A stretch of DNA of 43,319 nucleotides. Origin: JACVRW01 sp035650215. GTDB taxonomy: Bacteria; Actinomycetota; Thermoleophilia; Solirubrobacterales; Thermoleophilaceae. The stretch lies in assembly GCA_035650215.1 (NCBI GenBank), contig DASRIC010000106.1:1-43319 (forward strand). The letters are read 5' to 3'. The notes beneath the pieces are model-generated. The model had not been told where the DNA came from. It made no database searches and was given only the letters and a program-made list of their open reading frames with translations. Position 1 is the first letter of the stretch, and every line of letters begins with the position of its first letter. Shown here piece after piece: positions 1 to 7,789 of the stretch. The position numbers and the translations under genes are program-made.

Positions 1-1
1 G

Positions 2-27
2 GAGGCGCGCGAGCGGCTGGGCCTGGC

Positions 28-31
<4 letters not shown>
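2..31 (+). CDS. C-terminal end of an upstream gene (partial)
   Basis: The first codons of the window read in frame as EARERLGLA and end in a TGA at 29-31. This TGA overlaps the GTG start of the next gene (GTGA, 28-31), a usual arrangement inside operons. The product cannot be identified from nine residues. An acyl-CoA or enoyl-CoA enzyme would suit the CoA-transferase that follows, but that is a guess. Confidence 0.35.
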
Positions 32-1250
<1,219 letters not shown>

Positions 1251-1254
<4 letters not shown>

Positions 1255-1946
1255 GTGACAACGGCCTGCTGAAGATGAAGGAGCTGTCCGAGCGCAGCGG
1301 GGTCAGCTCCGGGACGATCAAGCACTACCTGCGCGAGGGCCTTCTGCCCGAGCCGGTCAAGACGTCGCGCAACATGGCCTACTACCCGCCCGAGTTCGTC
1401 GAGCGGATCCGGCTGATCAAGCAGCTCCAGGAGGAGCGCTTCATGCCGCTGAAGCTGATCCGCTCGGTCCTGGAGGAGGACCCGGAGCGCGCGAGGGCGC
1501 TGGTGGAGCTCGAGGACCGCATCCTCGAGCGCGCGCTCCAGGGCGACCGCAGCCGCGTATCCGCGGCCGAGCTGCGGCGCCGCTGCGACGTCCCGCAGGA
1601 GGTGCTCGACCGGCTCGCCGAGCTGGGCATCCTCACGCCGACCAGCCGCGGGTACGGCGAGCGCGACGTGCAGATCGTCGAGGCGATCAGCCGCTTCCGG
1701 GCCGGCGGCTACGACGAGCGGATCGGCTTCACGGTCTACGACACGGTGCGCTACAAGCGCGCGCTCGAGGAGCTCGTGAAGGAGGAGGTCCAGGTGCTGA
1801 TGGACCGGCTCGCCGGCGAGCTCGACCCCGACCGCGCCGCCGAGCTGATCGCGTCCGGCGCGGAGCCGCTCAACGAGCTGATCGCGGCGCTGCACCAGAA
1901 GGCGCTCGTGGCGGAGCTGCGCCGCCAGCGGGCCGCGCGGGGCTAG
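1251..1946 (+). CDS. MerR-family regulator with two MerR-like DNA-binding domains
   Basis: This is a 231-residue transcription factor. An N-terminal winged helix (about 8-75) carries the MerR pattern MKELSERSGVSSGTIKHYLR. A second MerR-like helix-turn-helix segment lies at about 100-155 (SAAELRRRCDVP, then LAELGILTP and a GYxxxDVQIVEAI stretch). A helical region follows to the end, in place of a metal-binding loop; no cysteine cluster is seen. The GTG at 1251 is chosen because it overlaps the CoA-transferase stop; an ATG at 1275 is possible. Translational coupling suggests that it regulates acyl-CoA metabolism, but its ligand is unknown. Confidence 0.85.
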
Positions 1947-1964
1947 CCAGGGCCGGCTCGCAGC

Positions 1965-2012
1965 ACGAACGTCCCTGAGTACCCCCTATGCCCACCAGTC
2001 CGGGACGTTCAT
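1965..2012. repeat. 48-base palindromic repeat, copy 1
   Basis: The arms GAACGTCCC and GGGACGTTC form a stem with an inner GAGTA on the left and CCAGTC on the right. A second copy sits at 28364-28411 with 38 of 48 positions identical; the last 18 bases are the same in both. It lies between convergent genes (stops at 1946 and 2031), so it may end transcripts, but it has no T-run. One arm position (T at 1976) breaks the pairing present in copy 2. Confidence 0.7.
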
Positions 2013-2030
2013 CTGGCCGAGGGGGTGCAG

Positions 2031-3059
2031 CTAGCGCAGGGGGCGGATGCCGCCGCGCCGTCCCGCGACGCTCACCGTGCGGTTCCACGACGCCGTGCCG
2101 GGGGCCGCCGGTACCACCGTGTAGTCCGGGTGGCGCACCCAGGTGGGCACGTAGCGGATCCGGATGGCGCGCACGCGCCGGTCAGGCGCGACGGCGAAGT
2201 CGAGCAGGGCGATCAGGCCGTCCTGGGCGGCCGCCGGGCAGCAGCCGGCGGTCTGGTTCGACACCAGGTTGCCCTCGCCGAACACCACCGGCTTGCCGTT
2301 TACGCGCCGGATCGGCTGCACCACGTGAGCGTGCTGTCCCACGATCGCGTCGATCGCCGGCGAGCGGGTGAGGCGGCGCGCGAGCGCTCGCTGCTCCGGC
2401 GTCACCGCGTGGAGGTACTCGGCGCCCCAGTGCAGGTTGGCGATCACGAGCTGGGCGCCGCGCTCGCGCGCCCGGCGCGCGTCGGCCAGGATGCGGCCGG
2501 CGGAGGCCCAGTTGACCGACCACGGATGCGGCACCGCCTGGCCGTTCGAGATCGCGGTGTAGGCGAGCAGCGCGACCTTCACGCCCTTCACCTCGACCAT
2601 CGTCGTGCGCCCCCGCTCCGCCGGCGATCGTGCGCTGCCGGTGTGGGGCACACCCGCGCGGTCGAGCGCCGCCAGCGTGGTGCCGATCCCGTACTGCCCG
2701 GCGTCGAGCGAGTGGTTCGAGGCGGTGCTGCACGCGTCCCAGCCCACGCGCTTGATGGCGCCGGCCAGCGCGGGCGGCGTGCGGAAGCTCGGGTAGCCCT
2801 GCACCGGGCCGGGCACGAGCGGCGTCTCCACGTGGCAGATGGCGAAGTCGGCGCCCGCGATGTGACCGCGCACGGGGTCGAACAGCGGGGCGAACGCGTA
2901 GCGGCGCCCCCCGCCGAGCGCGAGCGCGCGCGAGGCCACCGGCGCGTGGATCAGGAAGTCACCCGAGGCCGCCACGCGCACGCGTACGGTGTCCTGCGAT
3001 GCCGCGGGCGCCGGCAGGATGCCGAGCGCGGCCATCCAGACGACGAACAGCTTGGTCAC
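2031..3059 (-). CDS. CapA-family secreted protein (poly-gamma-glutamate synthesis / metallophosphatase fold)
   Basis: The 342-residue protein starts with a signal-peptide-like segment (hydrophobic up to about residue 20, ending in PAPAAS). It then shows the CapA family motifs: GDFLIH at 33-38, HVETP at 76-80, SNHSLDAG near 114, NLHWGAEY at 208-215, GQHAHVVQP at 241-249 and GEGN at 261-264. These histidines and acidic residues form a calcineurin-like metal centre in the family. CapA assists poly-gamma-glutamate synthesis in Bacillus, but no capB or capC is nearby, so the role here is unknown. The start overlaps the stop of the DUF2804 gene by 4 bases, so the two form one operon. Confidence 0.88.
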   Translation of the reverse strand: MTKLFVVWMAALGILPAPAASQDTVRVRVAASGDFLIHAPVASRALALGGGRRYAFAPLFDPVRGHIAGADFAICHVETPLVPGPVQGYPSFRTPPALAGAIKRVGWDACSTASNHSLDAGQYGIGTTLAALDRAGVPHTGSARSPAERGRTTMVEVKGVKVALLAYTAISNGQAVPHPWSVNWASAGRILADARRARERGAQLVIANLHWGAEYLHAVTPEQRALARRLTRSPAIDAIVGQHAHVVQPIRRVNGKPVVFGEGNLVSNQTAGCCPAAAQDGLIALLDFAVAPDRRVRAIRIRYVPTWVRHPDYTVVPAAPGTASWNRTVSVAGRRGGIRPLR

Positions 3060-3874
3060 CAGCGCACATCATGCTCCTCCATCACGCCGTAGGCCTCCGC
3101 GAGGCGGATGCCGCCCGGCAGCTCGCCGCCGAACTCGCCGAACGGCTGGCGGTACCAGCTGCGCGCGAAGCCGCGCGACATGCGCTGCTCGCGCACCGAC
3201 CAGGCCCGGAAGGAGAGCCCGCCGACGGCGCTCAGGTCGGCCGCGAACGGCTGCGGCTCCACCTCGCGCGGCTCGCCGTCGACCCACACCGTGCGCTCGC
3301 TCCCGGACGCCGCATCGTGCACGCCGTCCACGAAGTTCCAGGCCACGCGGCGTCCGTCGGCCGCCCGCCCGACGCCGGCCGACCAGCGCCACGCGGTGTG
3401 GCGCGCGTGGTAGCCGGCGGACTCGTCGATGAAGCCGTGCTCGCAGTCGACGTCGAAGCTTCCGCGCGGGGTCTCCACGCGCCCGCGCACGAGCACCGGG
3501 GCGCGCTTCGCCGTCCAGATCCACGAACGGCCATGCGGCGAGACGACCTCCACCGGCGGGGGCTCCTCCAGCGCGAGGTCGATCGACACATCCCGCGCGC
3601 GCACGCGCACGACCCCCGGCTCGAGCACCACGCCGCCGCGGCCGTGCGTCGTGCGCTCGAGCAGCGTGCCGTCCGGTAGCGCCACCGCCCACCAGCGCTG
3701 CGGCACGCCGCCGACGCGCGCGTCGCCGGCGCAGAGCATCACGTCGGGCCTGTACACGCCGACATAGCGCCAGCGCTTGAGCGGCCGCCCGCGGCTCATC
3801 GCCGGCATGGGCAGCGGGGGCAGCGGCAGGCCGAGCCGGCGCACCGCGGGGCCACGGGTGGGGAGATCCCGCAT
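3056..3874 (-). CDS. DUF2804 family protein
   Basis: The 272-residue protein resembles the DUF2804 family: an N-terminal PLKRWRYVGVYRPDV segment, a middle region rich in beta strands, and a late RTVWVDGEPREVEP segment followed by a tryptophan- and arginine-rich end. The biochemical role of this family is not known to me. The ATG at 3874 is chosen over an in-frame GTG at 3889 because a well-placed promoter (-35 TTGACT, 17-base spacer, -10 TGTACT) ends 8 bases before the ATG. The gene is first in an operon with the CapA protein and diverges from the nitrilase-TetR operon across a palindromic operator, so it is probably controlled by that TetR protein. Confidence 0.8.
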   Translation of the reverse strand: MRDLPTRGPAVRRLGLPLPPLPMPAMSRGRPLKRWRYVGVYRPDVMLCAGDARVGGVPQRWWAVALPDGTLLERTTHGRGGVVLEPGVVRVRARDVSIDLALEEPPPVEVVSPHGRSWIWTAKRAPVLVRGRVETPRGSFDVDCEHGFIDESAGYHARHTAWRWSAGVGRAADGRRVAWNFVDGVHDAASGSERTVWVDGEPREVEPQPFAADLSAVGGLSFRAWSVREQRMSRGFARSWYRQPFGEFGGELPGGIRLAEAYGVMEEHDVRW

Positions 3875-3882
3875 CGCGGCGC

Positions 3883-3911
3883 AGTACACTCCAGATTGAC
3901 TGGTCAGTCAA
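3883..3911 (-). promoter_or_regulatory. Promoter of the DUF2804-CapA operon
   Basis: On the minus strand TTGACT (3911-3906) is followed after exactly 17 bases by TGTACT (3888-3883), a good sigma-70-type match. The -10 ends 8 bases before the ATG at 3874, implying a leaderless mRNA. The -35 lies inside the palindromic operator, so a bound repressor would block it. Confidence 0.6.
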
Positions 3912-3912
3912 T
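3895..3912. promoter_or_regulatory. Palindromic operator, probably for the TetR regulator at 4799-5410
   Basis: ATTGACTGGTCAGTCAAT is a perfect inverted repeat of 8-base arms around GT. Size and symmetry fit TetR-family operators; a TTGACTG/CAGTCAA-type core resembles sites I associate with FadR-like TetR regulators. It lies between two divergent operons, one of which encodes a FadR-like TetR protein, and supplies a TTGACT on both strands. Confidence 0.7.
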
Positions 3913-3965
3913 TCGGTCCCTACCAGCCGCCGAGTCGGCTGCTTCGGGCCTCGCTGGGAGGAGCG

Positions 3966-4799
3966 ATGAGGGTCGCCGCGGTCCAACTCGAGTCGACCGA
4001 CAGCAAGGAGCGCAACCTCGAAGCCGCGGAGCGGCTCGTGCGCCACGCCGCGGCGGACGGCTGCGAGCTGGTGGTGCTCCCCGAGCGGCTCGACATCCGC
4101 GGCAACGCGGCGGACTACGCCGCGGGCGCCGAGGATCTCGACGGGGGGCCGGTGCGCTGGGCGCGCGGGCTCGCCGGCGAGCTCGGCATCGACCTGGTGG
4201 CCGGCTCGGTGGCCGAGCGCCGCGAGGGCCGCGAGCGGGTGTCGAACACCTCCGTGCACGCGGGCCCAGACGGCGAGCTCCGCGCCATCTACCGCAAGAT
4301 CCACATGTTCGACGTGGAGGTGGGCGGCGTCGAGTACCGCGAGTCGGAGCACTCGGAGCCCGCCGGCGAGATCGTGCTGTCCGAGACCGCCGACGGCACC
4401 CGGCTCGGACTGTCCATCTGCTACGACCTGCGCTTTCCCGAGCTGTACCGGATCCTGGCGCTGCGCGGCGCGCGCATCGTGACCATCCCGGCCAACTTCA
4501 CGCGCGTGACGGGCGAGGCCCACTGGGAGGTGCTCGTGCGCGCCCGGGCGATCGAGAACCAGGTGTTCGTCGTGGCGCCGGGCCAGGGCCGCCGGCCCGG
4601 CCCCGAGGGCGACAGCTACGGCAACTCGATGATCGTGGACCCGTGGGGCGAGGTGCTCGGCCGCGCGCCGGGCGAGGGCGAGCACGTGATCGCGGCGGAC
4701 CTCGACCTGGCCCGCCAGGAGGAGCTCCGCCAGAAGCTGCCGAGCCTGGCCAACCGGGTGGATGACGCATACGCCTGGCCAAGGGCGGTACGCGCGTAA
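3966..4799 (+). CDS. Carbon-nitrogen hydrolase (nitrilase superfamily, Nit/omega-amidase type)
   Basis: A 277-residue cytoplasmic amidohydrolase with the full nitrilase triad: E40 in VVLPE, K111 in YRKIHMFD and C152 in LSICYDLRFPE. The CYDLRFPE signature and the short length place it near the Nit1/Nit2 group, which includes deaminated-glutathione amidase and omega-amidase. A strong ribosome-binding site (GGAGG) precedes the ATG. Its stop overlaps the ATG of the TetR gene by one base. Divergence from the DUF2804 operon across an operator suggests joint control. The natural substrate is not determined. Confidence 0.88.
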   Translation: MRVAAVQLESTDSKERNLEAAERLVRHAAADGCELVVLPERLDIRGNAADYAAGAEDLDGGPVRWARGLAGELGIDLVAGSVAERREGRERVSNTSVHAGPDGELRAIYRKIHMFDVEVGGVEYRESEHSEPAGEIVLSETADGTRLGLSICYDLRFPELYRILALRGARIVTIPANFTRVTGEAHWEVLVRARAIENQVFVVAPGQGRRPGPEGDSYGNSMIVDPWGEVLGRAPGEGEHVIAADLDLARQEELRQKLPSLANRVDDAYAWPRAVRA

Positions 4800-5410
4800 T
4801 GGCCACCGCCCCCAAGGCCAGCGCGGTCGACAAGCGGCGCCTGATCCTCGACGCCGGGGTGCGGGTGTTCGCGCGTCGCGGCTTCCACCACTGCCGGGTC
4901 TCCGACGTGGCCGACGAGGCGGGCGTGGCCTACGGCCTCGTGTACCACTACTTCGACTCCAAGGAGGAGATCCTCAACACGCTCTTCCTCGAGCGCTGGC
5001 AAGTGATGCTCGACGCGATCGCGGAGATCGACTCCCGCGACCTGCCTGCCAGGGAGAAGCTCCACGGCGTGGCCGGCTTCATCATCGACTCCTACCGCCA
5101 CGACCCCGACCTGATGAAGGTGATCATCGTCGAGGTCACGCGCGCGGCCAACTCGTTCGGGCGCCTGCACCTCGAGAAGATCCGCGAGGCGTACGCCGGG
5201 ATCGCCCGGATCGTCGAGACCGCGCGCGACGAGGGCTCGTTCAAATCGGACATCCCGGCGGAGTTCGCGGCGATGTGCTTCTACGGCGCTATCGAGCAGC
5301 TCCTGACCGGCTGGATCTTCGGAGTGCTCCCGAGGACCGACGCGGACTACGAGCGCGCGAAGGGCCTCGTGGTCGAGGCCATCTGCGGCGGCCTCGAGTC
5401 GTCTGCTTGA
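4799..5410 (+). CDS. TetR-family regulator (FadR-like)
   Basis: A 203-residue repressor. Its N-terminal helix-turn-helix (about 12-58) runs from RRLILDAGVRVFARRGF to VAYGLVYHYFDSKEEIL. The C-terminal ligand domain resembles the TetR_C group of Bacillus FadR, which binds long-chain acyl-CoA; that ligand is inference here. The start overlaps the nitrilase stop by one base. The palindrome at 3895-3912, ahead of its own operon and the divergent one, is the likely binding site, which would give autoregulation. The small membrane-protein cassette begins 11 bases downstream and may be co-transcribed. Confidence 0.85.
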   Translation: MATAPKASAVDKRRLILDAGVRVFARRGFHHCRVSDVADEAGVAYGLVYHYFDSKEEILNTLFLERWQVMLDAIAEIDSRDLPAREKLHGVAGFIIDSYRHDPDLMKVIIVEVTRAANSFGRLHLEKIREAYAGIARIVETARDEGSFKSDIPAEFAAMCFYGAIEQLLTGWIFGVLPRTDADYERAKGLVVEAICGGLESSA

Positions 5411-5421
5411 ATCCGCCGCTC

Positions 5422-5559
5422 ATGCACCACGATCTCTCGAAGCGGCTGATGTGGAGCGGACTGCTCGCCGGCATCGGCGCACTCAGCTCGATCATCGCCA
5501 ACAGGATCGCGACTCAGATCTGGCTGCGGGTCTTCAACGAGGACCCGCCGGTCGACTGA
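5422..5559 (+). CDS. Small membrane protein resembling the first half of DUF4235
   Basis: A 45-residue protein with one probable membrane helix (LMWSGLLAGIGALSSIIANRI) and a WLRVFNEDPPVD end. The end resembles the W...tGedPP region of DUF4235 proteins, which normally continue with a second helix. Here the frame stops and a separate short gene starts at once (TGATG overlap at 5559). It opens a cassette with a Holin-X-like and a DUF3618-like protein. The function of the group is unknown. Confidence 0.65.
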   Translation: MHHDLSKRLMWSGLLAGIGALSSIIANRIATQIWLRVFNEDPPVD

Positions 5560-5768
5560 TGGCCGACCAGACCGGGGTCCAGGGCGCGGCCGAAGCGGCC
5601 GAGGCGCAGCCCAACCAGGGCGCCACCGGCGGTCGCCCGCTCGGCGAGTCCCCGCTCACCGTGGACACCGAGAGCGACGCCTTCGCGGAGCGTCCCGAGC
5701 TGTTCGTCGGCGCCGCGTTCGTGGGCGGCGTCGCGCTGGCCGTGATCCTGCGACGATTCGGCCCATGA
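5559..5768 (+). CDS. Small membrane protein with C-terminal transmembrane helix
   Basis: A 69-residue protein. The N-terminal half is rich in Ala, Gln and Gly and probably disordered. The C-terminal part, ERPELFVGAAFVGGVALAVI followed by LRRFGP, forms one membrane helix with a basic end, so the N-terminus should sit outside and the basic tail inside. Starts and stops overlap with both neighbours (TGATG at 5557-5561, ATGA at 5765-5768), which supports real translation. Similar ERPE...GaAFaGG segments occur in small actinobacterial proteins of this cassette. Function unknown. Confidence 0.65.
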   Translation: MADQTGVQGAAEAAEAQPNQGATGGRPLGESPLTVDTESDAFAERPELFVGAAFVGGVALAVILRRFGP

Positions 5769-6244
5769 GCCCCGGCGACGGCATGCCCCCGCCCGACAAC
5801 GCCGAGAAGTCACTCGGCGAGATCGTCTCGGAAGTCTCCGAGAAGGCGTCGCTGCTCGTCCGCCAGGAGATCGACCTCGCCAAGGCCGAGGTCACCGACA
5901 AGTTCCAGAAGCTCGGCAAGGGAGCCGCCGTGGGCGCGGCGGCGGGCGTGTTCCTCGTATTCGGCATCACCATGCTCTTCCACACCCTCGCCTGGTTCCT
6001 CGACGACATCTTCAACTGGGAAGGCAGCATCTGGGCGGGCTTCCTCGTGGTCACGGTGCTGCTCTTCATCCTGGCCGCGATCGCGGCGTTCGTGGCGCAG
6101 CAGTTCTTCAAGCGCGGCGCGCCGCCCACGCCGGACCTCGCGATCGAGGAGGCGAAGAAGATGCGCGCCGAGCTGGAGGCGCAGGCGATCCATCACGACC
6201 AGGTGCCGCGAACGCTCGAGAAGGGCGAGGAGGTGAAGGGTTAG
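5765..6244 (+). CDS. Holin-X family (actinobacterial putative holin superfamily) membrane protein
   Basis: A 159-residue protein. An amphipathic N-terminal segment (SLGEIVSEVSEKASLLVRQE and on through AKAEVTDKF) is followed by two hydrophobic helices (about 55-80 and 88-118) and a charged tail. This is the layout of the family PF07332, named after phage holins, although in actinobacteria it is a chromosomal membrane-protein family and not part of a prophage. The ATG overlaps the previous stop, and the TAG overlaps the GTG of the DUF3618-like gene by one base. A role in envelope stress is sometimes proposed for such cassettes; the sequence does not prove it. Confidence 0.8.
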   Translation: MSPGDGMPPPDNAEKSLGEIVSEVSEKASLLVRQEIDLAKAEVTDKFQKLGKGAAVGAAAGVFLVFGITMLFHTLAWFLDDIFNWEGSIWAGFLVVTVLLFILAAIAAFVAQQFFKRGAPPTPDLAIEEAKKMRAELEAQAIHHDQVPRTLEKGEEVKG

Positions 6245-6477
6245 TGCCCGAAGGCACGAGCAGCCCGGAGGTGATTCGGGCCTCGATCGAGGAGACACGG
6301 CGCGAGCTCGCCTTCTCCGTCGACGACCTGCGCTCGAAGGTCACGGAGCTGACCGACTGGCGCCGCCAGCTGTCCGAGAACCGCAAGACGGCTCTGATCG
6401 GAGCGGCCGTGGCCGGCTTCGTCGTCGGCGGCGGCGTGGCCGCCACGATCTCGCTTTTCTCCCGCCGGCGGCGCTGA
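6244..6477 (+). CDS. DUF3618 family membrane protein
   Basis: A 77-residue protein with the DUF3618 pattern: an N-terminal helix SSPEVIRASIEETRRELAFS continuing into VDDLRSKVTELTDWR, then one membrane helix (about 48-70) and an RRRR end. It closes the cassette, and its GTG start overlaps the previous stop by one base. These proteins usually follow a Holin-X-like gene in actinobacteria. The biochemical function is unknown. Confidence 0.8.
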   Translation: MPEGTSSPEVIRASIEETRRELAFSVDDLRSKVTELTDWRRQLSENRKTALIGAAVAGFVVGGGVAATISLFSRRRR

Positions 6478-6995
6478 CCGCTCCGCGGGTCACGCTTCGC
6501 CACGCACGGCCCGCCGACGGCCCGGAGTACACCGCGCTCATGCGCGCGAGCCGCGACCATCTGCGGCCCTGGTTCTTCGCGGCGGAGACCCTCGAGGCCT
6601 GGGACGAGCTGATCGAGCGCTCGCGCGACGAGTCGAACGAGGTGCTGCTGGCGGTGCTAAGGGAGGGCGGAGCCGTCATCGGCTCGTTCCACCTCTCGCA
6701 GATCTTCCGGGGCGGCTTCCAGAACGCGTACCTCGGCTTCGCCGTCGGAGCGCCCTACGCCGGGCAGGGCTACATGACCGAGGCGCTCCGGCTGACGCTC
6801 CGCCATGTGTTCACCGCACTGCGACTGCACCGCGTCGAAGCCAATGTGCAGCCCGCCAACGAGCGCTCGAGACGACTCGTGCTGCGCTGCGGCTTCCGGC
6901 TCGAAGGCTTCTCGCCTCGCTACCTGAAGATCGGCGGCCGCTGGCGCGACCACGAGCGCTACGCGCTCACCGCCGAAGACCATGGCCGGTCCTAG
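6474..6995 (+). CDS. GNAT acetyltransferase, RimJ/RimL type, with a likely CTG start
   Basis: The protein matches ribosomal-protein-alanine N-acetyltransferase-like GNATs that transfer acetyl from acetyl-CoA to an amine. Visible features are RASRDHLRPWF, the acetyl-CoA loop region GAPYAGQGYMTEAL, and RVEANVQPANERSRRLVLRCGF. The first ATG is at 6540, but the frame is open and strongly coding back to 6474. There it reads (M)TAPRVTLRHARPADGPEYT, the first strand that every GNAT needs. The only codon available before it is CTG, which overlaps the preceding TGA (CTGA). I therefore place the start at 6474 (173 residues). The conservative start is 6540 (151 residues). Confidence 0.8.
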   Translation: MTAPRVTLRHARPADGPEYTALMRASRDHLRPWFFAAETLEAWDELIERSRDESNEVLLAVLREGGAVIGSFHLSQIFRGGFQNAYLGFAVGAPYAGQGYMTEALRLTLRHVFTALRLHRVEANVQPANERSRRLVLRCGFRLEGFSPRYLKIGGRWRDHERYALTAEDHGRS

Positions 6996-6998
6996 GCC

Positions 6999-7727
6999 CT
7001 AAGGCGGAGGCGGCGGAGCTGACCCTGCAGCCGGCGCGCTCGGCCTCTCGCCGGGCCGCGAGCGGGGGCGCAGGTTCGTGACGATCAGCGCCACGACGGT
7101 CACGAGGTACACCTGGCCGGTCAGCGCCTGCGCCACCGCCAGCATGCGCGCGACGTCCGTGACCGGCACGATGTCCCCGTAGCCGACCGTCGCCTGCGTG
7201 ATGTAGCTGAAGTAGAGGAAGTCGGAGCGCTGCGCTTCGACCGCGCCCGAGAAGGTCTCGCTGTCCGAGAGCCCGTCGACCGCCCCGTACAGGAACGAGA
7301 AGAACATCCCGAGCAGCAGGTAGATCGCCAGGACCCCCGCGAGCGCGTGCACGGTGACCACGCCCTCCCTGCGCATGTCGCCCAGGATCCCGCGCACGAT
7401 GAGGAGTGGGGCGAACGCGACCAGCAGGCCGTTGGCGATCGCAGCCTCGCCCTTGGGGATCGAGCCGGTCAGGAGCCAGAACACCCCGGAGAGCGCCGCC
7501 AGACCGAGCGCCGCCGCGGCAGCGGCCCTGCCGAGCCCGTGATGGGTGTTCGTGGCCACCATGGCCGCGAGCAGGGTTGCCGCCCCGAGCATGATCGTCA
7601 CGAACTGCGACCAGCTGGCCGCCGGAGCGGCCACCTGGAAGCACGCCGAGGCGAGCACGAGCAGTAGGACCAGTCCGTAGCCGTGCCGAGGGTTCCCCCG
7701 GTGCAGGCGGTCGAGTGGTCGGGCCAC
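6999..7727 (-). CDS. Potassium channel protein (Ion_trans_2 pore)
   Basis: A 242-residue integral membrane protein. About four hydrophobic helices precede the pore module: helix at 126-148, pore loop with selectivity filter T180-VGYGD185, then a final helix near 195-217. The C-terminus is a short Pro- and Ala-rich tail without an RCK/TrkA domain, so gating by nucleotide or calcium is not apparent. The start is GTG. It converges with the GNAT gene, leaving three bases between the stops. Confidence 0.88.
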   Translation of the reverse strand: MARPLDRLHRGNPRHGYGLVLLLVLASACFQVAAPAASWSQFVTIMLGAATLLAAMVATNTHHGLGRAAAAAALGLAALSGVFWLLTGSIPKGEAAIANGLLVAFAPLLIVRGILGDMRREGVVTVHALAGVLAIYLLLGMFFSFLYGAVDGLSDSETFSGAVEAQRSDFLYFSYITQATVGYGDIVPVTDVARMLAVAQALTGQVYLVTVVALIVTNLRPRSRPGERPSAPAAGSAPPPPP

Positions 7728-7774
7728 TCAGATCAATTCGACGGCCGCGGGTGCGTGCCTGCCGCGCGAGGATC

Positions 7775-7780
7775 TAGCAT
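7775..7780 (+). promoter_or_regulatory. -10 box of a leaderless-type promoter for the ClC gene
   Basis: TAGCAT ends 9 bases before the ATG at 7790. No ribosome-binding site is placed for this ATG. No clear -35 is seen. Confidence 0.45.
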
Positions 7781-7789
7781 GGCGCGGGG

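Noticed and set aside
2031..3059. Poly-gamma-glutamate capsule locus
   Set aside because: Only the CapA-like protein is present; capB, capC and depolymerase genes are absent nearby.
5765..6244. Prophage remnant suggested by the holin-type name
   Set aside because: No other phage gene is present, and the Holin-X/DUF3618-type cassette is an ordinary chromosomal feature of actinobacteria.
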